Source of the DNA: Streptomyces sp. NBC_00525
GTDB lineage: Bacteria > Actinomycetota > Actinomycetes > Streptomycetales > Streptomycetaceae
Direction: 5' to 3'
DNA: 64,000 bases
Assembly: GCF_036346595.1 (NCBI RefSeq)
Contig: NZ_CP107834.1
Coordinates: 5,704,001 to 5,768,000 of the forward strand
Numbering within the stretch: position 1 is the stretch's first letter; each line of letters starts with the position of its first letter. Shown here in pieces: positions 25,060 through 33,175 of this stretch. The notes below the pieces were generated by a model. That model did no database searches. It was not told the origin of the DNA and was given only the letters and a program-made list of their open reading frames with translations. A program made the translations under genes and the position numbers.

Positions 25060-26300
25060 CCGCCCGGTACCGCCCGGAGCCGTTCGCCGCGGCCGTCACC
25101 GGGATCGGCCTCGTCACCTCCGCGGGCGTCGGCGCGGAGGCCACCTGGCGCGCCGTCAACGACCCCGCGACCGCGCCCTGCGTCCCGCACCGGGCCGAAC
25201 TCGACGGCCTGCCCTGCGACTTCATGTACAGCGTCCAGGACCTCGACACCCGCGCCGTCCTCGGGATCGCCGCCCACCGGCTGATGGACCGCTTCTCGCA
25301 CCTCGCCGTCATCGCCGCCCGCGAGGCCGTCGCCGACGCCGGACTCGACCCCGCCGTCTGGGACAGCGGCCGGGTCGCCGTCGTCATCGGCTCGGCCCAC
25401 GGCGGCCTGCCCTTCTACGACGAGCAGCACACCACCCTCAGCGAACGCGGAGCCCGCCGCGTCTCGCCCAAGCTCGCCCCGCTCGCCGTCGTCAACGGCG
25501 CCGCCAGCAGCGTCGCCACCGACCTCGGCGCACACGGCCCCAGCCAGGCCGTCTCCACCGCCTGCTCCTCCGGCACCGTCGCCATCGGCACCGCCCACCA
25601 GATGCTGCGCACCGGAGCCTGCGACATCGTCGTCGCCGGCGGCGCCGAATCCGTCTGCTCCCGGCTCCTGATCGCCAGCGCCTGCCGGCTCAAGGCCGTC
25701 TCCACCCGGCGTGACGACCCGCAGGCCGCCTGCCGCCCCTTCGACACCCACCGCGACGGCTTTGTCGTCGGCGAGGGCGCCGGACTCCTCGTCCTGGAAC
25801 GCCCCGAGCACGCCCGCGCCCGGGGCGCCGCCGTCCGCGCCCACATCGCCGGCTACGGCGCCTCCAGCGACGCCTACTCCGCCGTCGCCCCCGACCCCGA
25901 CGGGCTCGGCATCGAGCGCGCCCTGCGCACCGCCCTCGCCGACGCCGGGATCGCCGCCGCCGACATCGGCCACGTCAACGCCCACGGCACCTCGACCGTC
26001 TCCAACGACCTCATCGAGGCGGCCATGCTGCGCCGGGTCCTCGGCGACCACCCCCTCGTCACCTCCACCAAGGCGATGACCGGCCACACCCTCGGTGCCG
26101 CCGGCGGCATCGAGACCGCGCTCACCGTCCTCGCCCTCCAGCACCGGCTCGTCCCGCCCACCGTCAACCTCGACGCCCCCGACCCGGACATCCCCGTCGA
26201 GGTGGTGAGCAAGGAGGCCAGGCCCGCCGTGTTCGACGCCGCCGTCAAGACCTCGCTCGGCTTCGGGGGCCACAACGCCGCCCTCGTCCTCACCAGGTGA
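25056..26300 (+). CDS. beta-ketoacyl-ACP synthase (FabF/KAS II-like)
   Basis: A 414-residue condensing enzyme with a complete Cys-His-His triad: Cys170 in 'STACSSGT', His310 in 'NAHGTST' and His344 in 'TGHTLGAAGG'. The GTG start overlaps the TGA of the ACP gene. It would condense an acyl primer with a malonyl unit on the neighbouring ACP. No ketoreductase or dehydratase is nearby, so either one unreduced extension is made or host fatty-acid enzymes act in trans. Confidence 0.9.
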   Translation: MTARYRPEPFAAAVTGIGLVTSAGVGAEATWRAVNDPATAPCVPHRAELDGLPCDFMYSVQDLDTRAVLGIAAHRLMDRFSHLAVIAAREAVADAGLDPAVWDSGRVAVVIGSAHGGLPFYDEQHTTLSERGARRVSPKLAPLAVVNGAASSVATDLGAHGPSQAVSTACSSGTVAIGTAHQMLRTGACDIVVAGGAESVCSRLLIASACRLKAVSTRRDDPQAACRPFDTHRDGFVVGEGAGLLVLERPEHARARGAAVRAHIAGYGASSDAYSAVAPDPDGLGIERALRTALADAGIAAADIGHVNAHGTSTVSNDLIEAAMLRRVLGDHPLVTSTKAMTGHTLGAAGGIETALTVLALQHRLVPPTVNLDAPDPDIPVEVVSKEARPAVFDAAVKTSLGFGGHNAALVLTR

Positions 26301-26316
26301 CCGGGGCCCAGGGAAC

Positions 26317-27240
26317 ATGACCGAAGAGATCATCCGCACCCTCACCGTGGACGGGCTGCGCTTCCGCTACCGCGCCCTGCGGCAGCCCGACCCGCGCACC
26401 GAACCCGTCGTCGTCCTCGGCGGCGCGCTCCAGGGCATCCACGGCTGGCCCCAGATGGACGAGCACCTCGGACCGCACGCCACCGTCGTCACCGCCGACC
26501 TGCCCGGCATGGGCGGCGCCGACCCGCTGCCCCCCGGCACCGGCGACGACCTGCTGCGCGCGGCCGTCACCGCCGTCCTCGACGACCTCGGCGCGGACCG
26601 GGTCAACCTCTACGCCTTCTCCTACGGCACCTCGATCGCCTTCGCCTGCGCCCGCCACGACCCCGCCCGCGTCGCCCGCCTGGTCCTCGGCGGCGTCCCG
26701 TCGCACATCACCGAGGTCCAGCGCGACGGCTGGGCCCGCGCGGTCGGCCGGCTCGACACCGGCGACGTGACGGGGCTGGCCCGGCTCACCGCCGAGGCGC
26801 TGATGTGCCTGGACCCGGACCGCCGGGTCCACCGCAGGGACCTCGCCCTGCGCTACGTACGCCGGTCCTTCGTGCACGCCCTCACGCACTCGCCGCACGC
26901 CGAGCGCTCGCTGCGCCGGTCGCTGGAGCACCGCCCCGACTTCTCCGGCGGGCTGAGCGGGGTGCCCGCGCTCGTCTTCGCGGGCGAGCACGACACCGTG
27001 ACCCCGCCGGAACACCAGCGCGCCTTCGCGGCCACCATCGAGGGCAGCCGCTTCCTGACCATCGGCGAGTCGGACCACTGGGTCGTCCTGGAGCGCCCCG
27101 ACGACGTGGCGGACCTGGTGGCCCGCTTCATGACCGACCGGCCGCTGGACTCCGCCCCCGCGCTGCGGCCGATCCCCCCGCTGCCCCGGCCGCGCGCCGG
27201 GGCAGCGGGGGGATCGGCCCTGCCACGGGCGGGCGGCTGA
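26317..27240 (+). CDS. alpha/beta hydrolase, probably partner of the ACP and ketosynthase
   Basis: A 307-residue alpha/beta-hydrolase-fold protein. The nucleophile elbow is 'AFSYGTS' (Ser in place of the GxSxG serine, with Ala/Phe before it), the acid is in 'AGEHDTVTP' and the histidine in 'ESDHWVV'. It starts 16 bases after the ketosynthase gene with AGGGAAC upstream, so it is the third gene of a small operon and could release or edit the ACP-bound product as a thioesterase. The last 25 codons are unusual: they run through a perfect 24-bp inverted repeat, so the extreme C-terminus (Pro/Arg/Gly/Ala-rich) is probably not part of the fold. Confidence 0.8.
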   Translation: MTEEIIRTLTVDGLRFRYRALRQPDPRTEPVVVLGGALQGIHGWPQMDEHLGPHATVVTADLPGMGGADPLPPGTGDDLLRAAVTAVLDDLGADRVNLYAFSYGTSIAFACARHDPARVARLVLGGVPSHITEVQRDGWARAVGRLDTGDVTGLARLTAEALMCLDPDRRVHRRDLALRYVRRSFVHALTHSPHAERSLRRSLEHRPDFSGGLSGVPALVFAGEHDTVTPPEHQRAFAATIEGSRFLTIGESDHWVVLERPDDVADLVARFMTDRPLDSAPALRPIPPLPRPRAGAAGGSALPRAGG

Positions 27241-27260
27241 GCGCCCGCCGCCCGCCCGTG
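27167..27260. terminator. two consecutive perfect hairpins between convergent genes
   Basis: The first stem has perfect 24-base arms (27167-27190 and 27196-27219) around a five-base loop and lies inside the hydrolase coding sequence. The second has perfect 14-base arms (27224-27237 and 27247-27260) with a nine-base loop that contains the hydrolase stop codon. They separate the hydrolase gene from the convergent nuclease gene and should act as a strong two-way terminator. Confidence 0.8.
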
Positions 27261-27267
27261 CGCCGGA

Positions 27268-29766
27268 TCAGCGGTGCCCGTGACCCTTTCCGTGCCCGTG
27301 CCCGTGCCCGTGCCCGTGCCCGTGCCCGTGGCCATGGCCGTTTCCGTGCCCGTTGCCGTGGCTCGGGGCGTTCACGTCGATGCGGACGATCTGCGGGTCG
27401 TGGTCGCTCGCCTGGTCGGCGAACTCCGCGTTGATGTGCACCACGTCGTAGTCGAAGCGGCGCACCCCCGGACTGGTCAGGATGTGGTCGAGGGTCTGCG
27501 AGTTGCCCTCGTACACATAGCTGTACCGCTCGTTCACCGGCAGCGTGGTGATCAGCGGCTTGAGGACCTTGCCGGAGGTCAGCGCGCCGACGGTGGGTGA
27601 GAACGCGAAGTCGTTGAGGTCGCCGAGGACCACGACCCGCGCCGACTTGTCCGCCGCGAGCAGCGACTTGACGAAGGTGTTGACCTGCTTCGCCTGCTGG
27701 ACGCGCTTGGTTTCCGAGCCGCGCACCGGCTCCTGGTAGCGGCCGTGCAGCGGCTGGTCGCCGCCCTTGGACGCGAAGTGGTTGCCGACGACGAAGACGG
27801 ACCTCCCGTGGAAGCGGAACTCGCCGACCAGCGGCTTGCGGCTGTCGTCCCAGGCGTCGCTCGTGGGCGCGATCCGGCCGGGCGACACCGAGAGCGCGAC
27901 GCCCTTGCGGGTCCGTACGGCCTCGACGGCGGTCGTCGCGTCGCCGCCCGCGCGGTCCACGAAGTCCACCCGCTCCGGGTTGAAGAGGAACACGTTGCGG
28001 ATGTTGCCGCCGGGCTCGCCGCCGTCCCGCCCGTCCTGCGGGGCGACATAGCGCCAGGCGTAGCGCGGGCCGCCCGCCGCGACGATCGCGTCCGTGAACC
28101 GCTTCAGCGTGGCCTCGGAGCCGACCGTGCCGTCGTTCACCGCGCCGTTGTCGTCCTGGATCTCCTCCAGGGACACGATGTCGGGCGAGGACAGGTTGAC
28201 CGCGACGCCCGCGGCCAGGGTGTCGAACTTCGCCTGGTCGTCGAGCGCGTCGAGGTTCTCCACGTTGTACGTGGCGACCGCCAGCTCCTTGCCCTTCTGC
28301 CGGCGCGTCACCTCGCGCCGCAGCCCGTTGTCGGTGAGCGTGCCGAGCTCGGTGGCCTGGACGTTGTAGCCGCCGTACGAGTCGTAGCCCAGGACGCCCG
28401 CCGTGGTGCCGGACAGCACGTCGCCCACGTTCGCGGTGGGCACCGGCGCGGCCGGGTCCAGCGACATGACCTTGAGCCGGCCCGCGTTCTGGTCGGCGTA
28501 CGAGGCGTACAGCGTGCCGCCGCGCCGGGTCGGGTTCTGCTCCGGCTCCACGGTCACCCAGACCTCGTGGTACTTGGTCGTCGCGCCCGTCACCCGCGTG
28601 TCGGCGATCTCGACCCGGCTGCCCTCCAGGGACTCGTACAGGTCGAGCGCGTACACCGACGGCTCCAGGGGCAGTGCGTCGATCGAGCCGCCGCCGGCCG
28701 AGGGCACATAGGCGGACGGCACCGCTCCGGCGTCCAGCACCACCGGGGCGGGCAGCGCGTTGCCGGAGGACAGGACGGTGATCCTGGGCTTGGTGATCTC
28801 CGTGACGGACTGGGCGGTGGCCGACGGGTAGTACTCGTCCACGACACCGCTGACCAGCACCGAATCGCCCACCGAGACCGCCGGGGCGGTGGAGCCGGTG
28901 TAGACGAAGACGCCCTCGCCGGTGCGCGGGTCCGCGTCCGGGGCGGTGTCCTGGATCCAGAAGCCGCGCGACCCGGAGGCGCGCACCGCCGTGACGACGC
29001 CGGGCACGCCGATGACCTCGCGGCCGTCCAGCGGGGAGACCCGCGTGCTGCCCTGGATGTCGTGCACCCGTACGGTGCCGGGCTCGGTGGGGTTGTCCGG
29101 GTCGCCGGGACCCTCGCCGCCGCCCGCGCTCTCCCCGGCCGCGTTGACCGGGGTCGGGGCGGCCGCGGTGAGGTCGGCGGCGTTGTCGTCGGTGTCCGCG
29201 AGGGTGGCCGCGCGCGCCACGGAGGCGGTGGCCGATGCGCCCTTGGCCGGTCCGCTGCCCTCCCGGACGACCGCGGTGCCGTAGCCGACCAGGTCCACGA
29301 CGCGGGCGTCGGCGGCGCAGTCGGCGGCCGTCTTGCAGGTCAGCGCCGTGGTCCCGGAGACCAGGGCGACGGTGCCGCTGCTCGCCGACATCGCGACCTT
29401 GCCGGTGGCGTCCGCGGCGGGCAGGGCGACCGTGCCCCCGGCGCCCTCCGCCTGGGCGACGAGATACCGGCCGCCGGGCGCCACCGCGCCGGTCAGCGCC
29501 GTCACCTGCCACTGCGAGCCCGCCGAGGGGGCGCCGGGCAGGTACTGGACGCTGAGGCCGGCGAGGTCGTACGCGGCGGAGCCGGCGTTGGCCAGCTCGA
29601 CGAAGTCACGGGTCAGCGTCGCACCGGAGTTCCCGCCGCCCCCGTACACCTCGGAGATCACGGCGGACGAGGACGGGGCCGCGAAGGCGGCGGGCAGCGC
29701 GGTCGCCGAGAGCGTCACGGCTACCGCGCCGGCCAGCAGGACGGAACGGGGTGTGGATATGCGCAC
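27268..29766 (-). CDS. secreted LTD-domain endonuclease/exonuclease/phosphatase family nuclease (ExeM/NucH-like)
   Basis: An 832-residue extracellular nuclease. A signal peptide ends near 'PAAFAAPSS' (about residue 30), a lamin-tail domain follows ('VISEVYGGGGNSGATLTRDF', about 33-150), then an OB-like 'VHDIQGSTR...' domain, and from about residue 455 the endonuclease/exonuclease/phosphatase domain with 'ATYNVENLD', 'GNHFASKG', 'LGDLNDF' and 'SDHDPQ' carrying the metal and catalytic residues. The C-terminus is a His-Gly(-Asn) repeat tail of about 28 residues that could bind metal. The GTG at 29766 is chosen because GAGGGG lies seven bases upstream; a GTG at 29799 is a weaker alternative. Confidence 0.88.
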   Translation of the reverse strand: MRISTPRSVLLAGAVAVTLSATALPAAFAAPSSSAVISEVYGGGGNSGATLTRDFVELANAGSAAYDLAGLSVQYLPGAPSAGSQWQVTALTGAVAPGGRYLVAQAEGAGGTVALPAADATGKVAMSASSGTVALVSGTTALTCKTAADCAADARVVDLVGYGTAVVREGSGPAKGASATASVARAATLADTDDNAADLTAAAPTPVNAAGESAGGGEGPGDPDNPTEPGTVRVHDIQGSTRVSPLDGREVIGVPGVVTAVRASGSRGFWIQDTAPDADPRTGEGVFVYTGSTAPAVSVGDSVLVSGVVDEYYPSATAQSVTEITKPRITVLSSGNALPAPVVLDAGAVPSAYVPSAGGGSIDALPLEPSVYALDLYESLEGSRVEIADTRVTGATTKYHEVWVTVEPEQNPTRRGGTLYASYADQNAGRLKVMSLDPAAPVPTANVGDVLSGTTAGVLGYDSYGGYNVQATELGTLTDNGLRREVTRRQKGKELAVATYNVENLDALDDQAKFDTLAAGVAVNLSSPDIVSLEEIQDDNGAVNDGTVGSEATLKRFTDAIVAAGGPRYAWRYVAPQDGRDGGEPGGNIRNVFLFNPERVDFVDRAGGDATTAVEAVRTRKGVALSVSPGRIAPTSDAWDDSRKPLVGEFRFHGRSVFVVGNHFASKGGDQPLHGRYQEPVRGSETKRVQQAKQVNTFVKSLLAADKSARVVVLGDLNDFAFSPTVGALTSGKVLKPLITTLPVNERYSYVYEGNSQTLDHILTSPGVRRFDYDVVHINAEFADQASDHDPQIVRIDVNAPSHGNGHGNGHGHGHGHGHGHGHGHGKGHGHR
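27291..27330 (-). repeat. (CGTGCC)n hexanucleotide tandem repeat coding a His-Gly tail
   Basis: Six tandem copies of CGTGCC plus a partial copy; on the minus strand it codes alternating Gly and His at the C-terminus of the secreted nuclease. Such a short perfect unit can change copy number by slippage without shifting the frame. Confidence 0.85.
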
Positions 29767-29940
29767 GGAGATGCCCCTCAGATTCTGGTGAAGGAGCACA
29801 AGCTATGCGCGTAGAACAGGCGATGACAAGGCATCAGAGGTGAATTCCGGAAAACGTTCGGCCCCCGGCCGCCGAAGGCCGCGGGAACGGCGCGCCCCGG
29901 CCCGGCCGCGCGCCGCCGTTCACGCCCCCGAGCCGCCCCC

Positions 29941-30303
29941 TCACACGGCGGGCACCCGGTCCAGGAAGCCGCTCACCGAGGCGATCCGGCCGTCCTCCGC
30001 CAGGGCCGCCACATCGAAGCCGGCGACGGGCGCCGAGCCGTCCGGCGCGACCAGCTCCCAGCCGAACCGCGCCAGTGCGTGGTGCCCGTCCACCGCGCCG
30101 AGCGGCCGGAAGACGAAGCCCGGAAACTGCTCCCGCGCCCCGGCGATCGTGGCGGCCAGCCGCTCGTGGCCCCGGACGTCGGCCAGCGGGTCGGTGTACG
30201 TGGCCTCGGCGGTGAACGCGGCGGCGACGGCCTTCTCCAGCTCGTCGGAGCCGGCGTTCCAGGCGGCGAAGTAGCGCTGCACGGCGTCGTCGTACGTGGT
30301 CAT
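29941..30303 (-). CDS. SnoaL-like/NTF2-fold small protein
   Basis: A 120-residue protein of the nuclear-transport-factor-2 fold: 'YFAAWNAG', 'FTAEATYTDPLADVRGHE' and 'FVFRPLGAVDGHHALARFGWEL' give the typical helix-helix-beta cone pattern of SnoaL-like proteins. Members are small isomerases, cyclases or plain ligand binders; nothing nearby reveals the substrate. It is on the same strand as, and upstream of, the nuclease gene but separated by 174 bases containing an inverted repeat (29885-29918 region), so it is probably an independent unit. Confidence 0.75.
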   Translation of the reverse strand: MTTYDDAVQRYFAAWNAGSDELEKAVAAAFTAEATYTDPLADVRGHERLAATIAGAREQFPGFVFRPLGAVDGHHALARFGWELVAPDGSAPVAGFDVAALAEDGRIASVSGFLDRVPAV

Positions 30304-30438
30304 CGTGGTGGTCCCTCCCGTAGGGCTCCGGCCCGCCGGGGCCGGGAGCGCTGTGCTGTGAGAACCACGATGTCCGACGCCGCGCGGGGCGTCGATTACC
30401 TGCGGGGTAAGGCCGGGGGAGCGGACCCTCCGGGGTGG

Positions 30439-30900
30439 CTAGACGCGGTCCGGGCCGTCCGCGACGATGTGCACCGCCGCCTCCTCGGCGGAGGCCGCCG
30501 CGCCGTCGATGCCGACGTCCTCGCCGGCGGTGCTGTCCGGCTCGTCGATGTCCAGATCGCGGGTCAGCCGCCCGGCGCGGACCGTGCCGACCTCGCCGTC
30601 CCACGGCTCACCGTCCCCGTCCACGACATCGCCCACCCCGTCCCCGGGCGGGGCGCCGTCCTCGGGCAGCTCGCGGGCGAGCCGGCTCTCCAGGCTCTCG
30701 CCCCGGTGCTGCTCGGCGGCGGTGGTGCCCACGTCGTCCACGGCGTACGGGCGCTCCGGCGGCGAGTACCCCCGGTCCAGGACGTCGTCCACGTCCGGGT
30801 CGTCGAGGGTGTCCTCCGTATCGAGCTGCTCGATCGGGTCGGCCGCCTGCGACTGCTGCTGGGGCTGGTAGACCTCGTCGCCCCGGTCGGCATCATCCAT
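30439..30900 (-). CDS. DUF5709 domain-containing acidic protein
   Basis: A 153-residue, very acidic, probably largely disordered protein. It has the DUF5709 pattern: an N-terminal 'QLDTEDTLDDPDVDDVLDRGYSPPERP' (quoted in part), followed by 'ESLESRLARELPE' and a C-terminal 'AGRLTRDLDIDEPDSTAGEDVGIDG' region (likewise partial). These proteins are widespread in Streptomyces and of unknown function. No signal peptide or membrane segment is seen. Confidence 0.8.
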   Translation of the reverse strand: MDDADRGDEVYQPQQQSQAADPIEQLDTEDTLDDPDVDDVLDRGYSPPERPYAVDDVGTTAAEQHRGESLESRLARELPEDGAPPGDGVGDVVDGDGEPWDGEVGTVRAGRLTRDLDIDEPDSTAGEDVGIDGAAASAEEAAVHIVADGPDRV

Positions 30901-31064
30901 GGCGCTTGTCCCTTCCCGCGGCGGGGCTCCCTCTCAGGATAGGCAGCCCGGCCCGCGCGGGCGCGTCCTGCGTCCGGGCGGGGTGTGCGCGACCATGGAC
31001 GGTGCAGGGCCGGACGTGCCCCGAAGGGCCGGTCCGGAAACGGTCGTCTGGAGAGCCCGTCATC

Positions 31065-31292
31065 ATGGATTATCCGGAGAGCTACCAGCTCGTGTTCCAG
31101 TCCTCGGCCGTGGAGGACGACACCGTCACCGTCCACCGCACGGCACAGAGCGGAGCGGGCGGTCACCCCGTCTACGAGGACGAGACCGGCATCGTTCGCG
31201 CCGAGATCAGCGACCACGCGGAGGTGCGCATGCTGGCCAGTGGCGGCCATCAGCGCCTCGGAACGCCGCTGGTGGTACGGGACGCCGCCTGA
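31065..31292 (+). CDS. small conserved Streptomyces protein (DUF6296-like)
   Basis: A 75-residue protein with the recognisable pattern 'YPESYQLVFQSS', 'GHPVYEDETGIVRAEISD' and 'LASGGHQRLGTPL'. Small proteins with this layout recur in Streptomyces genomes and I believe they correspond to DUF6296; the function is unknown. Start ATG 31065 follows GGAGAG. It is divergent from the DUF5709 gene and lies 210 bases before the TerD gene. Confidence 0.6.
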   Translation: MDYPESYQLVFQSSAVEDDTVTVHRTAQSGAGGHPVYEDETGIVRAEISDHAEVRMLASGGHQRLGTPLVVRDAA

Positions 31293-31501
31293 GCGCGATG
31301 CCGCTTCAGCGCGCCGCCGCCGGGATTCCGTATGTGAACCACCCCCTACCATGCGTACACGTATGTGTCCATCCTGCCAAGGCAGGACAATCCGGCCCGA
31401 CGCGTCCAACACTTGGTCGAAATTTTGCCCCTGGTGAGGGGTCGGGCGAGGTCACCAGGCAGACTCACCCTGTAGGAATCTCGCCACGAAGAGGATCACG
31501 C

Positions 31502-32086
31502 ATGATCACGTTGAAGAAGGAAGACGGCCCGGCGGACCTGGACGGGGTGACTCACCTTTCCATCGGCGTCTCCTGGGACCCCACCGTCGGCAGCAGTGGC
31601 GGGCTGATGGGGAAGCTGAAGCAGAAGAAGGGCACCGACCTCGACCTGATCGCCATCGCGATGCAGGGCGCGGACCCGGTGCGCCTCGCCGGACTGGACT
31701 CCCTGGACCCGCTGGGCAACGGCTCGCTGCTGCACAGCGGTGACAACCAGACCGGGAAGGGGGAGGGCGACGACGAGACGGTGACCGTCGACTTCGCCAA
31801 GGTGCCGGGCAACGTGACGTCGATCGTCTTCGTCGCCGCCGCGTACAAGAAGGGCAGCTCCTTCCAGAACGCGCGCAACGTCAGCATCAAGGTCTACGAC
31901 GCCACGGGCGGCAGCAGCCAGCAGGTCGCCGACATCTGGCCGAGCCTGCTCACCAACGACAACGGCTGCGCCGTGGCCAAGGCCATGCGCGTCGGCGCCG
32001 GCTGGAAGCTTCAGGTGATCAACGAGACCGGCAAGATCAAGCAGGGCGACGAGCACGCCCTGATGCGTTTCGCGATCAGCAAGTAA
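31502..32086 (+). CDS. TerD family protein
   Basis: A 194-residue TerD-domain protein. 'HLSIGVSWDP', 'DLDLIAIAMQ' and 'VHSGDN'-type sequence (here 'LLHSGDNQTGKGEGDDETV') correspond to the calcium-binding core of the family. TerD-domain proteins act in tellurite or general stress responses and in Ca2+-linked differentiation; Streptomyces carry many copies. It has a good ribosome site (AAGAGG) and no ter partners next to it, so it acts as an orphan paralogue. The 208-bp upstream space shows no clear promoter. Confidence 0.92.
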   Translation: MITLKKEDGPADLDGVTHLSIGVSWDPTVGSSGGLMGKLKQKKGTDLDLIAIAMQGADPVRLAGLDSLDPLGNGSLLHSGDNQTGKGEGDDETVTVDFAKVPGNVTSIVFVAAAYKKGSSFQNARNVSIKVYDATGGSSQQVADIWPSLLTNDNGCAVAKAMRVGAGWKLQVINETGKIKQGDEHALMRFAISK

Positions 32087-32148
32087 CGCCGATCCGCGAG
32101 CAACGCACGGCGGTACGGGTACGCCCCCCGGCGCCCGCCCGCGCCCGG

Positions 32149-33030
32149 TCACTCGACCCGGCGCGGGCGGGCCGGGCCCGTCGCGTCCCCGGTGGCCAGC
32201 GGCGAACGCGCCAGCTCCACGCACCCCGCCGCGATCAGCGCGAGCGCCAGCAGCTCGGGCAGCACCCACCAGCCGGTGCGTACGTCCTCGCCGAACAGGG
32301 TCACCCCGTACAGGACGCTGATCAGCGCGTCGCCCAGCGTCAGACACGGCTGCACCGCGACCAGCGTGCCCGCCTGGAGCGCGTTCTGGAGCAGGAACAG
32401 CGCCCCGACGCCCGCCGCCGCCATGGCGTACAGCTGCCAGGCACCGAACAGCGCCGCCGCGCCGCCCCCGTCGTCCAGCCGGGCCATGGCGTCCTTCATC
32501 AGCGCGGCGGTCAGGGCGTAGCCGCAGGCGGCGGCCGTGGCCAGCAGGGCGGCCCGCACATTGCCCCGCGCGGCAAGCGCGCCCGCGATCAGCACCGCCT
32601 CGAACACGCCCGTCAGGATCAGCGCCGGCACCCACGCGGCCCCCCGCACCGACTCGCTGCCGCCGCCCGGCGCGGCCGTCGCCATCCCCAGCGCCAGCCC
32701 CACCGTCACGGCGGCCACCCCCACCCACACCGAACGCGGCAGCCGGCGCCGCATCAGGAAGGCGGCCAGCAGCAGCGTCGCCGGCAGCTCGATGACGAAG
32801 ATCGGCTGCACCAGCGAGATCGGGCCGGTCGCCAGCGCCACGGCCTGGCACACGGCGGCGACGATCACCAGCCCGATCCCCGCCAGCCACACCTTCCGGC
32901 GCAGCAGATGGCCGATCAGCGACACCCGCAGCGCCCCGGTCTGCGGCACGTCGAGGGCGGCGCGGCGCTGGAGCACGGACGCGGAGCCGTTGCTGACGGC
33001 GGTCAGCACGGCGAACAGGACGGCGATCAC
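32149..33030 (-). CDS. DMT superfamily (EamA-like) membrane transporter
   Basis: A 293-residue protein with nine to ten hydrophobic helices and the duplicated EamA-type layout. It starts 'MIAVLFAVLTAVSNGSASVLQRRA' (opening only), has 'GPISLVQPIFVIELPATLLLAAF' in the first half and 'GTLVAVQPCLTLGDALISVLYGV' in the second, the repeated inner motifs of this group. Function is probably small-metabolite efflux. The start codon is GTG. It is divergent from the AlkZ-like gene. Confidence 0.85.
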   Translation of the reverse strand: MIAVLFAVLTAVSNGSASVLQRRAALDVPQTGALRVSLIGHLLRRKVWLAGIGLVIVAAVCQAVALATGPISLVQPIFVIELPATLLLAAFLMRRRLPRSVWVGVAAVTVGLALGMATAAPGGGSESVRGAAWVPALILTGVFEAVLIAGALAARGNVRAALLATAAACGYALTAALMKDAMARLDDGGGAAALFGAWQLYAMAAAGVGALFLLQNALQAGTLVAVQPCLTLGDALISVLYGVTLFGEDVRTGWWVLPELLALALIAAGCVELARSPLATGDATGPARPRRVE

Positions 33031-33175
33031 CGCACCATGATGCGGGCGGGCGCACCGCGATCCCGGCTACCGTACGGCGACGGCATGGCGACGGTCCCGG
33101 CCTCCTGTTTCCGAACGGGCCTGGAACTCCTTCAATAGGACCGAAACCGACCTGATGGCGGCGTAGCGTGCCGTC

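Noticed and set aside
27291..27330. Hexamer repeat as a microsatellite or mobile feature
   Set aside because: It is in frame within the nuclease gene and codes a plausible His-Gly tail, so it is reported as coding repeat only.
29885..29918. Inverted repeat between the SnoaL-like and nuclease genes as strong terminator
   Set aside because: Only about eight bases pair cleanly (GAACGGCG/CGCCGTTC) with a long GC-rich loop, so it is not listed as a separate feature.
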